In this document: in pieces, positions 1 through 11,167 of the stretch
Numbering within the stretch: position 1 is the first letter of the stretch
Layout: every line of letters starts with the position of its first letter
Source: Pectinophora gossypiella
Taxonomy: Eukaryota > Arthropoda > Insecta > Lepidoptera > Gelechiidae
Assembly (NCBI RefSeq): GCF_024362695.1
Contig: NC_065407.1
Location: 10,540,001 to 10,604,000, forward strand
Direction of reading: 5' to 3'
Length of the DNA: 64,000 bases
Notes under the pieces: model-generated
The model's database searches: none
Told to the model about the DNA's origin: nothing
Seen by the model: only the letters and a program-made list of their open reading frames with translations
Made by a program: the position numbers and the translations under genes

Positions 1-1008
1 AAAATGCTATTCCAATTAGTCACCCCGCGAATTGCATTTATAGATGCCAAAAGATTTCGAAATGGGAAAACTTTGTAACTACACCATAAAGTAAAAATCA
101 AGCTTTTATTTTGGAGCGTAAATATTTTATCCCGCCGTCTCCTCTTGCTTAACTTTTTTCCGTTTTGGCAACAAAATTTAAATCTTCGCTGCAGTTAGGC
201 ATGCGTAGGTTGCCTCCCTCCGAATTCTGAATTTATTCACGTTTCGTTTCGGACTTATATTAACAAGCAGGCAACAATTTTCGAGGTAGGTGTCAAAAAC
301 CTATCTTGCGAATCTGTAAACTTGTTTATGTTGTTTGAACTTTGAACTCATTTTCTTTTGAGACGCGTGATATGATTTTGTTGTTTGGACAAAGAAATTA
401 TTATTTAGTATATTACGGATGTTATATTATTATACTATTTGAACGTAAACTTTGAGCACCTGCACTCATTACTAACGGGCGTGTGGTTTTGGCATTTGTT
501 AATGCCTGAAAAAGTAATGATATTAAACAAAGAAAAACAAAACACGGTATTAAACAGAGGATTGCTTTGCACGAGTCGCTTTCGTTTGTACAGCGTGTTT
601 GGCAAAGTAGTGAGGACGCCTGCGGGCCTCACTGGCCTCGCAGACCTCAGGGCAACGTACACATTTTGTTTGTTATTGTTTAGAATTACCTACACAAACG
701 GACCGGCTCATAAATTCCAAACTTTTCGCCCTAACTTCGGCACAAAATACAACCGTATGAAGCAGTCGTTCATGGTCCGACACAACTGTGGTTTAATAAC
801 AACACACTGTTTTTTCAAGCTTTCAAAACATTTGTTTGGTTATGTCAACACTTGTGCTATATTGTTTTCGTTCATATGATGCAACTGAAATTGATGTATG
901 ATGCAGGTTTTAATTAAATGGATGATTGAATAAGAAATATAAAAAAGGTTGTCTAAGAGCGGAATGAGTATTCGGGACATGTACATTATTATAACTATAA
1001 AAAAATAG
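1..1008. other. Non-coding, AT-rich; no gene seen
   Basis: No stretch here combines an open frame with splice sites or a recognisable protein motif. The longest open frame (about 439-879, +) begins at a TTG, not an ATG, has no splice context and shows no domain, so I treat it as chance. A small GC-richer patch at 595-660 is unexplained. Given the phase-1 exons downstream, this is most simply intron or upstream intergenic DNA of that gene. Confidence 0.5.
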
Positions 1009-1558
1009 TTAAAGCACATAATAACGGGTTCTTACCGCGTGTTACGCAAGGCAACCATATGGAAAATGCTGATGAAGAACCACATTGCACACGGCACCGA
1101 TGCATTGGAATTGCGTCATGACCCACATAATTGTAAAAATTATCGATTTCGGTGAACTGCTGATCTAGCGCCTCGTGCCGCGTTGCCAGCGGCCCGGACA
1201 TGGAAACCTCGTGTCGCACTTTTGATTCTCACATCGATCAAGTCGCACTCTTTTAGTAATAAGAAATAATTGTAATCGTTTTAATTAAATTTATTCTAAA
1301 AAGTTTTGGTTTTTTTTGAGTCCTTCGGCTGTAGCCTTCGTAATTCGCGTTTAAATGGGGATATACACAAAAACAAAACAAGCGGCAAAGAAAGAGGGTA
1401 GACAGATATGTCTGCCCGTAGAAAATTATGGATCTACCTACTCCACTCCAATCTCATCAGTCATCCCGTGATCATGGCACTTGTAACAGTGTCGAAATAT
1501 CGGGAGTCTCATCCCCATTTAAACGCGGTAAGGACCCGTTATTAAGTATGTGCTTTAA
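1009..1558. repeat. Inverted-repeat element of about 550 bp
   Basis: The left end (1009-1040) and right end (1523-1558) are inverted copies. Both read TTAAAGCACAT, then AATAACGGG, then TTACCGCG, with one 4-bp gap and one mismatch. A second, perfect 16-bp inverted pair, GCGTTTAAATGGGGAT, lies at 1347-1362 and 1511-1526, so the right-hand unit is longer and the left copy is interrupted. The layout suggests a MITE-like or two-ended repeat in which one terminal unit was partly duplicated or another sequence was inserted at about 1041-1346. No transposase is visible. I do not know the family name. Confidence 0.55.
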
Positions 1559-1747
1559 TTATGATAATAACCGCGTAAACTTAAAACAAACTATAAAAAA
1601 TGATTAAAATGAGAAGTAAATTTTCTTATAGTACTCCCTATAGAAAAAGAACATCGAAGACTGATAACGATAACTGGATGAAGACTGACTGATGAAAATG
1701 TACGTTAGTAATCTCCAAAAACATAACTGGTTATTCTGGTGTTTCAG

Positions 1748-1882
1748 ATGAACAGCGTCGGATATACGGATCGCAGGCTGGCGAGGAGACCCGGTATGTC
1801 AGCAGTCCTCAAAGACAATCCTCGCCGTTCCCTCACGAGAGTACCAACCGTCGCTTCTACCGGAGGAACAGAAACTCAAAAG
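1748..1882 (+). CDS. Internal coding exon (phase 1-1), gene not identified
   Basis: The exon is bounded by a pyrimidine-rich TTTCAG acceptor and an AAG|GTAACT donor. Reading with two bases completing a split codon gives 44 further codons without a stop, starting EQRRIYGSQ and ending RRFYRRNRNSK, with one base carried to the next exon. At 135 bp it is a multiple of three. The product is polar, rich in Arg, Ser, Gln and Pro, without hydrophobic core or membrane segment, which suggests a disordered linker or tail. The in-phase ATG at the first base (1748) gives a second open frame but does not match the phase of the following exons. I do not recognise the protein family. Confidence 0.65.
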
Positions 1883-2266
1883 GTAACTGAATAACGTACA
1901 CGTTACGTCAAAGTCAGCGCTTAAGGGCCAGTATGGAAACGCGCTTATTAAGATTTCATTCATTAATACATCTCTTGATGATTAATGTGTTACTATTAGA
2001 ATTATTTCAATAGGTACTTAGGTTCTACGATTGCATTTGTTTTCTTCCAAAGAGCTCCTTTCATAATTCACGAGCAACTTTGTTATTGCTCTAGTAGTAG
2101 TAGTAGTGTTGTCACTAAGAGAACAGAATACCCACCCGTGTCGTTTTGATAAAATAGTTTATCAATCTGAGTGAAAGTTGTTTCTGTCACTTCTAATTTG
2201 GTCTTCATATCTTTCTTATTTTGAAGAGCATATCTGTGCCTATATTTATTTATAAAATTTGTTCAG
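1883..2266 (+). other. Intron between exons at 1748 and 2267
   Basis: This begins GTAACTG and ends TTTGTTCAG, and is 384 bp long. It contains a short GTA/TAG trinucleotide run at about 2091-2108. No other feature is seen. Confidence 0.6.
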
Positions 2267-2380
2267 GTGAAGAGATATTCAACGGCGAGACAGGCGGGAC
2301 TTTGTCACGTCGCACCAGACGCGCAGAGGACTTCACACACGACAACAACGCGCGAAACGCACGCCTATGCCTCAATAATG
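2267..2380 (+). CDS. Internal coding exon (phase 1-1), same gene
   Basis: The exon follows a TTTGTTCAG acceptor and ends at an ATG|GTAAAA donor. In the phase set by the preceding exon it is open throughout, reading GEEIFNGETGG, then LSRRTRRAEDF and ending RLCLNN. At 114 bp it is a multiple of three and keeps phase 1 at both ends, so it could be skipped without shifting the frame. Composition is again charged and Arg-rich. GC content is clearly higher than in the flanking introns. No domain is recognised. Confidence 0.65.
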
Positions 2381-2448
2381 GTAAAATTTAAATAATTACA
2401 CATTAAATAATTCATACATTTTCATATTCTAAAAAATAATATTCTAAG

Positions 2449-2795
2449 AGCCGTGGTAGCCCAGTTGGTAGAACGCTTGCATCTCACTTTGAGGTCGCAG
2501 GTTCGAATCCAGCACAGGCCTACTAAACCTATTGTTGAATTTGTTTTCGAATTCATGTTTGGACCATAAATGATTATCACGAGATCAGCGGTGAAGGAAA
2601 ACATCGTAAGGAAACTCACATGCCCGAGAAATGCATTTTCAGAAGTATGTGACCTAACCTGTATTGGGCTGGTTTTCCCTTCGCGGGTTGGAAGGTCAGA
2701 CAGGCAGTCGTTTCTGTAAAAAACCGGACCTGTCAAATTTTCAGGTTAAGTAAGCGGATCCTGTGAAAAACTGGATAATGCTAGGGAGATAATGA
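2449..2795 (+). mobile_element. tRNA-derived SINE, family S1 (copy 1)
   Basis: The head resembles a tRNA gene, with a box A-like GTGGTAGCCCAGTTGGTAGA and a box B-like GGTTCGAATCC about 33 bp later. A long non-tRNA body follows, ending GCTAGGGAGATAATGAC. A second copy at 30221-30541 matches along nearly the whole length, which establishes it as dispersed. It sits in the intron after the exon at 2267-2380. Such SINEs are transcribed by RNA polymerase III and mobilised by LINE proteins. I saw no clear target-site duplication. Confidence 0.85.
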
Positions 2796-4352
2796 CATTT
2801 TCCAATTCTAATATTTTTATTATTTTATATGTGGGTCGTGCTTGTTTCAAACACGCATGGTCAATGACGAAAAGAAAACCTTATCTCCCCAAAGAACTCC
2901 CCAAAAACAAACGTGAACATGACGTTTGTTTTTCTATTGTGGGTTTGTCTAAGTCGATATATTTTAAAGTGCCCGACAGAATTGCCAGTCACTAGTAGTA
3001 TTTTGTCGACGTATTTTAAGTTGAAAAGGTGCGCAATAATTGCTGCCCACTTAATGCCGCCTAATGCCTATCACCAGAAATCAAAGGGTCCCCGGAGGCC
3101 CGTGTTGCTCTATGCCAGAAATTTGCTTATTTTTAGCGTATTTTAACTGCGAAAGCGTGAAATATATCTTTAGAAGGAGTCAAAAGTGTTTAAAAATCGA
3201 ATGCATTACATTATTATAGTGAGGGAGGAAGCTCCATTGACTTAGGTCTGTATCTACTATGTAGTACTACAATGTTGTCTGTGTAAATACTAATTGTAAA
3301 CATTATATTAAAAACTTACAATTCGCTTTTTAGTATCTGGTCATTTTTCTTTATAAAAATAGTATCTCGAATGACTAAGATGTCTATGCTAAACACGATA
3401 AAAATAAATCTTTTTACGAGTCGAGCCCTAAAAGTTTTGACGATGTCCATTATATTATTTTTTATTAATGAAGACCAATTTTTTATTTCTATAATATATT
3501 TTGAACCCGCGTAAAGAAATATTTTTATAATTTTTTATATAGTTTGTTATAAAGTTTTATTAGAAATATGTACCTAAGTAGGTAGGTAATAATAGGTTTT
3601 CAATATTCCATGACCCCGAATGCTTTTCATTTATTTACCCCAGACTGCAACATGTGAATAATCGTTTTGTAAGTTAAATTAGTATTTTCCTAGCAAACAT
3701 TTTCCTTGACCACATTCACAACAAGTTAGATCGCAGTCCAAACTACAAAACCAATTTCAAATACTTAATTATTACGTATATTAGCTTTAAATCATAATAT
3801 TATAATGGTACGAATAAGCATCCATAACTTAAGCTTGTAAGTCGCATTGAACTGAATAGATAATGTTCCGTCTTCTAACTTAGTAGACGTACAAAAGTAT
3901 ATGTCTGTCTGAGAACTATTATTCTATGTCATTCCAAAATGTAAGGAATGGAAGAGGAATTACACACATTCAGCTATGCCGGATTCCAGTTTAGATATTG
4001 TACTTAGGTATTCTATAGCACACCTAGCTGTTATAAGGTTGTATGGAGGCGGGTGCATGCCTTTGATAAGGATGCTTCGCATAGTTTCGCTAAGACTGAC
4101 GCACGCGGAAGACGTGGCTGTATAATCTGTGGAATTATGTGCGTCTCGTAGGCTGAATTTCGTAGCCAAAGCACTCGTGTTGGGTAGTTGAGATATTCTA
4201 GTTCCTTTGATTGGCAAGAGAGCGTTAGAGCTTGAAAATTATAGTACCTACTTATGACTTTCATGAAAATTGTGAGTAGAGTTCTCGCCACGAAAGAAGT
4301 CCCGTGAATTTAATTGGAACTCAAATCGTATTAATTCTGTATTATTATGCAG
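2796..4352. other. Intron; no exon seen
   Basis: AT-rich sequence between a SINE and the next probable exon. It contains a perfect 12-bp hairpin at 2903-2933, listed separately. Short overlapping open frames at 2792-3146 and 3960-4291 lack splice sites, codon bias and recognisable motifs. Confidence 0.5.
2903..2933. repeat. Perfect 12-bp hairpin
   Basis: AAAAACAAACGT (2903-2914) is followed by a 7-base loop and its exact reverse complement (2922-2933). No flanking repeat family is evident. Confidence 0.7.
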
Positions 4353-4451
4353 ATACCGCGACACCAGCGCCGCGACCTCGGGACTTCTTTGGTGGCGCGG
4401 ACTCTACCTATCTTATAATGTTCTCAGAAGACAGTTTGACTTACAGTTTTT
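4353..4451 (+). CDS. Probable internal exon (phase 1-1), same gene
   Basis: The acceptor is TTATTATGCAG. In phase 1 the sequence reads DTATPAPRPRDFFGGADS and stays open to a TTTTT|GTAGAT donor at 4452. That gives 99 bp, a multiple of three in the same phase as its neighbours. An alternative donor at 4392 (TTTG|GTGGCG) would give a 39-bp exon, also phase 1. The first 60 bases are GC-rich and look coding. The last 35 are AT-rich, and neither donor is strong. If unspliced, the frame stops at 4457, so it could also be an alternative last exon. The neighbouring exon starts only 117 bp downstream. Confidence 0.4.
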
Positions 4452-4567
4452 GTAGATAACCACAGCTTAAAAAGAAAAATGTTCTTTAACTAACGTCGAG
4501 ACATGTCAACTCAAGTTAGAAAGTAGGATAAAACGAATATATATCACCCAGAATCATAATTATCCAG

Positions 4568-4732
4568 GTACATCAGGCTCAGGGGCGCAGAGCGAGCGCG
4601 AATGTGAGTCGCCTCCGGAGCCTGCGCCCCCGGAGGTGCCTCCACGGGGCCCTTCGCTGCACGTCACGCTGAGACACCGGCCCGCACCCTGTGACGCGCC
4701 TGCGGAGCCCGACCGACTATATCTATCTGAAG
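4568..4732 (+). CDS. Internal coding exon (phase 1-1), Pro-rich, same gene
   Basis: The acceptor is ATTATCCAG and the donor a strong AAG|GTATGT. Phase 1 is open for the whole 165 bp. The product starts GTSGSGAQSEREC, continues with a proline-rich run (SPPEPAPPEVPPRGPS) and ends EPDRLYLSEG. The exon is far more GC-rich than its surroundings. It carries PxxP spacing that could bind SH3-type domains, although this is only inferred from composition. It is the last exon visible in the window. The following intron, if the gene continues rightward, would be at least 59 kb. Confidence 0.7.
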
Positions 4733-7072
4733 GTATGTGACAATCTTTAGTGAATTAACAAAGAAGGGTTATGGGAAAATGGCGACACATTAGGGACCTA
4801 TGCATTGAATTTACGCCTAAACCAGTAAATGCTTACTTTAATAGAATCAGAACAGATTATTATAGATAACCTTGTTGAAGTTCAATTTGTCATTTTTGAA
4901 TATACGTCATTTTGCAAGATGTTATGACTGATGAGAAGAAATGACAAGAAACTGCAACAGAAACACATCTTTTAAATCAATGTAGGTACATTAAAAGTAT
5001 TTAATAACTACAGGAACACATTAAATACCTGGCATTTTATCGCTTAGGTAAGTAATCATTAATCGTATAATTAGCTTTATGAATTAAAGTAAGTTTCACA
5101 TGACATTGAAATCTGAAAAATTCAAAATATTGTCTGGTATTTTATTGTAAAAAACCTATACATAACAAATAATTGAATAATAGAATTTTGGAAGGAAACT
5201 AATGATTATTTCTACAATAAAGGCAGTGCTAAGACCATTACTTTCAAGGTTAAAATGAATAGACATCTGGAAGGTGATCATCTTCCAACTAAAACCGCGT
5301 AGCCATGTTTATCGTCTTATACTATCAGGTGAAATTGTAGTTAATATTTGTTCAAAAATAAAAAAAATACTTACCTACTCAGAAACTTTATGCAAAAGTA
5401 GTGGACCTATGAATTATCATGCCACAAGACAGTTTTCAACATCAACTTTTTAGATTTTACGACAACTTTGACTTCGCGAATAATTGTCACTTTACAAAAA
5501 CTCGCTAGAGACTCCTCCACAACCTTCAACTTCAGTACTCATTATGAACTATATCCACTTTTCTTTCGAAAAAGATAGACGATAAGGAAAAAGCTGTCGA
5601 CTTTCTGAAGGACGGACTGTCTGTTACAAGTTTTCGAATTAGCATCATTTGGTTTTTAACCGCACTTGACTAGTCAACAGAGTTGTCGAACAAACTTCTC
5701 GCCAATCTAAGTTTTATGAAAAGGTTTCTTTGTTAAACGCTGTAATATGAATCCATGTGATACGCTCTTGTTTCATGAAATCCCCTATAATCATGTAAAA
5801 AATGTGGGGAGCAGAAAAGGGTGCAGATTCGTCGCACGCACCACACACGGCTCCAGCCCGCACTCCGCACTGCTGATGAGTTGGCTAATTAAATTTCCGC
5901 CGTAAATGTACAGCCAGGCTGCGTTAAATAGGCCGCTCTTGTGTAGGTACTTCGGCAGAAGTTTAATCGAATTGCACCGTCCGCACAAGTCCGCCGCGGC
6001 TCCAAGTTTGCTCGCTGACAAATTAGCCACTTGATCTTGCTATGCCCGAGGCGCGTGTACATAAAGAACTCAGACTTTAATTCCTTTTGCAAGTCTCTTT
6101 GACGTTTTTTCTTGTTTACACTTCGCTTTGTTTTCATTAAGTCTCGTATTCGCGCCTTTTCCGAAACTAAGCAATTCTTTTTTGTATCCCTCGTTTGAAA
6201 GACAGGTGTGCAGCCATGGGTCAGACACTCAGTCGCGTTTAGGCGCCGTAACGAAAGAAGAAAGCTGCTAAATTTGATTTGAAGGAGAGTCGGGGCAGGC
6301 TGAGGCTCTTTGATGTGGCGTGCCCCTCCGCCCCGCGCCCGCGCCCGCGCCGCTTCCTGAAATGGCGCGCACTTACAGAGAAACTCTTACTGTAATTTAA
6401 TTTTTATGATAGCGCATTGTAAGTGTCCCGGAGGAGTTATTTGGATTTGTTTCTTTGCGCGATCGGGTGACGCGTATAAAAGCGTCAGTTATAGCCGTGT
6501 TTACTCTGTCTTAATTCGGTTCGTGTTTGAGATTTAACCGAGATGCCAAGCCACATCTAAGATTGAAGTGGGTAGGCCTGGAATGAATTAGGCAAATTTT
6601 GATTCAAACAAGAAAATAGCTTCAAAAGGTCTTGAAAGTTTAATGGAATCGAACAGGGCCGGGCCAAAGTAGTCGGAAGTTTGCGCGCGGGTGACAAATT
6701 GGGCACTTGACCCGCGCCTGGCAGCCTCCGAGTGCTTGTTTCTCGAGGACCGTAATAAGTTTAACTTAAAGTAAACTATATTCCATTCCCTCTAATTTGT
6801 CCTCCTAGCTCCACTTACATGGCCGCCGCGGCCATTTTTAGTGCCGCTAATTAACATGCTGTTATTTACGACGTACAATATAACACTGCAACTGACCTTT
6901 AAACTTAAAATGCACTACACAAGGATATTTCCTTAAGTACAGTAAGTAAGTGCAATAAGTGCAAGAGACATTATATTTTTTTAATAATTAATTAGTCTAA
7001 ACAATGAATCCATTTCACAGTCTTAAGTAAGTAAGAAGTAAAAGTTAATTCCTCCACAAAGTATAGTACATC
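4733..7072. other. Intron-like non-coding DNA
   Basis: No exon is seen. Two stretches, about 5790-6130 and 6200-6850, are GC-richer and have mixed, non-repetitive composition, unlike the AT-rich background. The first is open on the minus strand but only from a GTG, with no splice context. These could be conserved non-coding elements, but that needs comparison with related genomes. Confidence 0.4.
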
Positions 7073-7220
7073 ACAGGGTGTTAGTGACATCCGAATACTG
7101 AAGAAGATGATTCAGACCATGATTCTGAGTTAATATCAATTGGGTTTTCTTGTGTGCTTTTAAATATTTTACTCCGAATCGTCCCCCAAAGTTTTCGTTA
7201 TGATGTCACTAACACCCTGT
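7073..7220. mobile_element. Palindromic MITE, family A (copy 1)
   Basis: The element begins ACAGGGTGTTAGTGACATC and ends with its inverse, GATGTCACTAACACCCTGT. The interior carries GATGATTCAGACCATGATT and a TTAATATCAA block, seen in all five family members. This is the shortest copy (148 bp). It has no coding capacity. It was presumably moved by an unrelated transposase in trans. Confidence 0.85.
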
Positions 7221-8580
7221 AGAAGAAAGATAATATATCATCTTTTTAGTAATCCTTAGTAAAAGTAATTCCAATCCTTGCGTTATAATTAAAACATCCT
7301 AAAATTGACACTCACACTTGAATCCCTATTAGGGTAGGTAGAGTCGCATGTAATGTACATACAAAAGTCGCGCCGGCATCCCTACCGGGGTGCGCAAAGC
7401 AAGTCAACTCGCAGCCGCTCCGCAATATAATTTCGCAACAGCCCTGCTGCGCTGCGTCGCCTCTTCAGCCTGGCTACTGGCTCGCTGGAAATTGAACCGT
7501 CCCGGGAGACGTCATTTAATTTTTACCTAGCATTGTTACTTCTCAACAGCGTTGTTTGCAGTTCAACTTCGAAATGCAACCGTCTTATCTCTATCTGTTA
7601 TTAAAATTGTAATCTTGGTTTGCATTTCCTTAAAGAAATTTGTAGGTATGATACAAATTATACTTTTTTGAGCACAAATGACATACCGTTAAGAAATTGA
7701 GTCAAAAATACAACAGACCACTATATTTTTCAGTTGGCAATTTCTTCCAAACAACCACATACATACATATTATGTAAACTCACGCCCTCTAATCTCTTAT
7801 AGATGCCACCATTTTTGATCACGTGTTAAAATGGATAAGATTATCGATATGGTGTCAGGCAATGGGCTCACTGCCCATAAAAAGTATAATGGTCCAACAT
7901 ATTAGAAATATAATTTCTGTGAATTCAAAAATATATAATGCTAAGTATAAAAGAATGAAGCGTCATGATAAAGACGATGAAAGCTAATAGATGAGAAAAA
8001 AAAAACACAAACCCACATCAGTTGACTTTTACCGGAATACTCAATAAGCAGTACTTACTGAACATTTTATTCTCTGCTTATGTAAGGAAGTTACACCAAT
8101 AAGTTACACTTACTCGACTATTACAGACGGCGATAAGGCTCACACCTATTACGTTGATCTAACAGAAAGTTCGAGGTGTGGGTACTTACTTACGATGGAT
8201 GTATCTCTGACTACCCCATTGGGACATAGTCGTGAGCTAATGCTATGGTTGTGAAATAATATATTTTTTCTACTCCTCTACTTTAATCTGGCATTTAAAT
8301 AACCAAAAAGTCTAATATAAGTACATACATAATTAAACTCTTTGAAAAAGTGTATGCTCTATGGCCTATAAAAGCATTGTTTACAAAGTGTAACTGTACT
8401 ATAATGTCGCCAAAAAAGCATTGTTGTTGTTTTTTTTTTTTTGACCTGGAAACTGGCACCTTTACTTTGTTTGGTGCCATAGATATACTATAAAAAAAAA
8501 GTATACATTTGCCGCCATTTTCCCGCGCGTTGGAAAATAAGTTGGAAAATTTTTGTGTTTCATTTAAAATTACGTCGTCG
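7221..8580. other. Non-coding; no gene seen
   Basis: The GC-richer block at 7370-7510 has no open frame with splice sites. At about 7755-7815 there is a short match to the family C repeat (cataaactcacgcc type). A poly-T run at about 8431 sits in AT-rich DNA. Confidence 0.45.
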
Positions 8581-8732
8581 TAGAAAAAGTATTGTATGCA
8601 ACGTTGTATAACTAGGTCAAAAAATGCTCGTGGCGTCTCTTATTGCGATGTTCGCCAAGGCTCACATCGCAACTCACGCCACTCGCATTTTTTGACCCTT
8701 CTTATACAACTGTTGCATAAAATACTATTCTG
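8581..8732. mobile_element. Foldback MITE, about 150 bp
   Basis: Left arm 8581-8635 and right arm about 8677-8732 are imperfect inverted repeats of about 55 bp. Shared blocks include TATGCAAC, GTTGTATAA and GGTCAAAAAATGC. The centre has a smaller inverted pair around CGATGT and ACATCG. Nearly the whole element can fold into one long hairpin. It has no coding capacity. Only one copy was noticed in the window, so its being mobile is inferred from structure. Confidence 0.75.
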
Positions 8733-9116
8733 ATAATGAAGTAAATCCCTTAGGTATGGTGTGGGTACTAGTTGGTGTCCAGAATGTTTGGTTTCATTAG
8801 GGAGCACATTGTCATTATTGGCACTAATTAGTACAGCTTGTTAGTTAATAATGCAACTGATTATAATTTTGTGTACACAACCGAATGATTTTGTGGCTGT
8901 TGACAGTACTTTGTTATGTAGTTGATGTATCAAGTGTAGTATATTAGGTTTTATAAAGATTTTAGTATAAGCATTACTGCTAGTATTATATTTTTTCTGT
9001 TATTAACACTTTCAAGGACAGAACGTCTAATGACGTTCCGATTCTAAGGTGTCATATTACCTATTATGAACCATCAATGACCCATGATCTCTGTCCGTGA
9101 AAGGGTTAAGTAAAAT
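8733..9116. other. Non-coding; no gene seen
   Basis: AT-rich with no open frame of interest. A short near-palindromic stretch around 9015-9110 (AGGACAGAACG with CTGTCCGTGAA) is weak. Confidence 0.4.
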
Positions 9117-9440
9117 TCTTCTTCTTCTATCGTGTGGGTTGTGAGGTTGATTTCCAACCACATCAAACCTGGTGTCAGGGTTACTATTGAGTCGTCAAAG
9201 GCCTCTGACATGGCTCATATAACGACTACTAACTTACATCTGTAAATAGTAACCGGGACCAACGGCTTCACGTGCCTTCCGAAGCACGGATCATCTTTCT
9301 TTCGGACAATCAGCCTGTAATGTTCTACAACCAAACTAGGGATCATTAAGTGATTTTTGTGGTTTGTCCCCACCGGGGTTTGAACACGGGACCTCCGGAT
9401 CCGGAGCCCTACGCTCAAACCACTGGATCACGGAGGCCGT
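9117..9440 (-). mobile_element. tRNA-derived SINE, family S2 (full-length copy, minus strand)
   Basis: On the minus strand the head reads like a tRNA, with GATCCAGTGGTTTGAGCG as box A region and GTGTTCAAACCC as box B. The body follows and the tail ends in a GAAGAAGAA run. Matching blocks, such as GGGACCAACGGCTTCACGTG and CCGAAGCACGGATCATCTT, recur at 32765-33078 and 56242-56412 and in fragments elsewhere. The interior is distinct from family S1. Confidence 0.85.
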
Positions 9441-9547
9441 TCATGATTAAGTAATAATAAATGTAAAACACATTTGAGTAAAATGAATAACAGAATAACA
9501 CAAATATTGCCGAAATCTCACAATTGTTACAGCTAACAATAAAACAT

Positions 9548-9635
9548 GTAGGTAGGTATTAAAACTACCTACGAAACCGTGCCCATACCATCCATCTAAA
9601 GGCTTAGATGGAGGCTCGGTAGGCACCGAGCCTCC
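9548..9635. repeat. Cluster of three consecutive hairpins
   Basis: Hairpin 1 pairs GTAGGTAG (9548-9555) with CTACCTAC (9565-9572). Hairpin 2 pairs CCATCTAA (9592-9599) with TTAGATGG (9604-9611) around an AGGC loop. Hairpin 3 pairs GGAGGCTCGGT (9610-9620) with ACCGAGCCTCC (9625-9635), also around AGGC. All are perfect. Hairpins 2 and 3 share two bases and have the same loop. Confidence 0.7.
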
Positions 9636-11167
9636 AGAACAAATAGGTATTAATTACCATTTCGTAGTATTCGATGTAAAGTTTTCATTCTAAAAGCATT
9701 ATTATTATCGTGAGTAGCACACCAAAGAGTAAGTTCCACGAAAATATCCAATTGCAAGAGAAAATTATTTTCCGAAAACGTCCGCGTCTTTTCATTGAAT
9801 ACTTTGAGCAAATTACTTCGTTCGTGTAAAAATATGTATATCAGTGGTTACCGCTTGGTACAGTTGTGCAATTTCATTTGAGTGCGGACAGCGACCGCTT
9901 TCTGTACCTATGTTTATTTCCACGGTTGATGGCGAAATAAAAATGTTATTACTCCGTTTAACATCGCGGTAAAATTGATATAACTCAGAGCATTCTTTGT
10001 CGGCACTCCACTGTTTCATTTAAAGGACTTAAAAGAAGATCTTGAGACATTTTCATTCCGCAATATAATATTTTTACGAGAAAAATGTGCTTCGCGTAAT
10101 TGTATTTTTATTTTTTAAATTGGAAATTTATAGTCTGTTGGATATTGAGTGGGGAAACTTAACCAGGGAAGCGACTTAATATTGTAAGACTTCCGTCTAT
10201 AATAACGGTCTTTGATAATTAGTTAAGGTGAGAGGTAATTTTTAAGAATTCAAATGATCATCTATTTTTATGAGGAGATCAACAGACAAAATATAATTAT
10301 TTCATTGTACTTATATTAATTAATACTGTAGAGAGAAGCTATCGACTGGAGCTGTTCTTTATTTTACCAGGCATTCCGTCGGATAAAGGATCACATTGTG
10401 GCAATGAAATGCATTTTGGTATAAATTGTTCCATATGTCTGGAGCCAGTTCAAACAATGTAGTATAAGCGTATTCATAAACTTGTAACCACCCATCGAAG
10501 TGTCCTCAGCTTCGATCAAATCCGACATTGTCATGTCGAGTCTGAGGACGCACTCGATCCCGCGATACGCCCCGCCCGAGTTTTAAACATCGTTCCCGAA
10601 CCACTCAAGTGCTCATAAAACACTCCTATGAGTATCCATATTGATTCCATTCTCCTTTGCTTTCTATTATTTGAGTATCCACGGGTTTTGCTTTATTATT
10701 TTCATTTTATTCTATTTTAAATTGCGAATGTTTTTTCCCACATATACTGGATACCTACTTATGAAGTCTACTTGATAATTTCATTGTCTGAACACGTAAT
10801 GATTTATATTTTCTATGGTTTGAACTGACAAGAGGTTTAAATGACAAAATTGCCTGTAAATATATCTAGATTGTTTCATAAAATTTTTGCCTTCTTTAAC
10901 TATTGGAACAATTAACTTAGTTAAGTTGGCACGTACTGAGCTTGTATCAACACTTGCGTTCAAAACACACTTAGCGAAGTAGGTTACGGCCGGTGTTGGA
11001 ATTGAGCACGCATTGTCAATTCTGCTAATCGATCGGCGACGTTCCCGTGTTTGTTTTTCGTACAAAGTTTATCCTCTTTAATGTAATAGCGTGCGATACG
11101 TACGAGGTAGCGGAGCACTTTAAAGTTTTTCCGCGTGTAAGGCCGCGCGCGGGACTTGTCGTGCTGG

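Noticed and set aside
439..879. 146-codon open stretch on the + strand
   Set aside because: It starts with TTG, has no splice sites or recognisable motif, and its composition is like the surrounding non-coding DNA.
995..1219. Minus-strand open frame ending in a GTAAG donor-like site
   Set aside because: It overlaps the left inverted repeat of the 1009-1558 element, whose conserved TTACCGCG block explains the donor-like sequence.
2449..2530. A tRNA gene
   Set aside because: The box A and box B-like sequences belong to a SINE head. No acceptor stem closes properly and the same body follows in both copies.
5791..6137. Overlapping minus-strand open frames with fairly coding-like composition
   Set aside because: One starts only at GTG and the two frames overlap. 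There is no splice context or domain. Conserved non-coding DNA is as likely.
6216..6241. Short ATG frame reading MGQTLSRV with a myristoylation-like start
   Set aside because: It stops after eight codons; chance.
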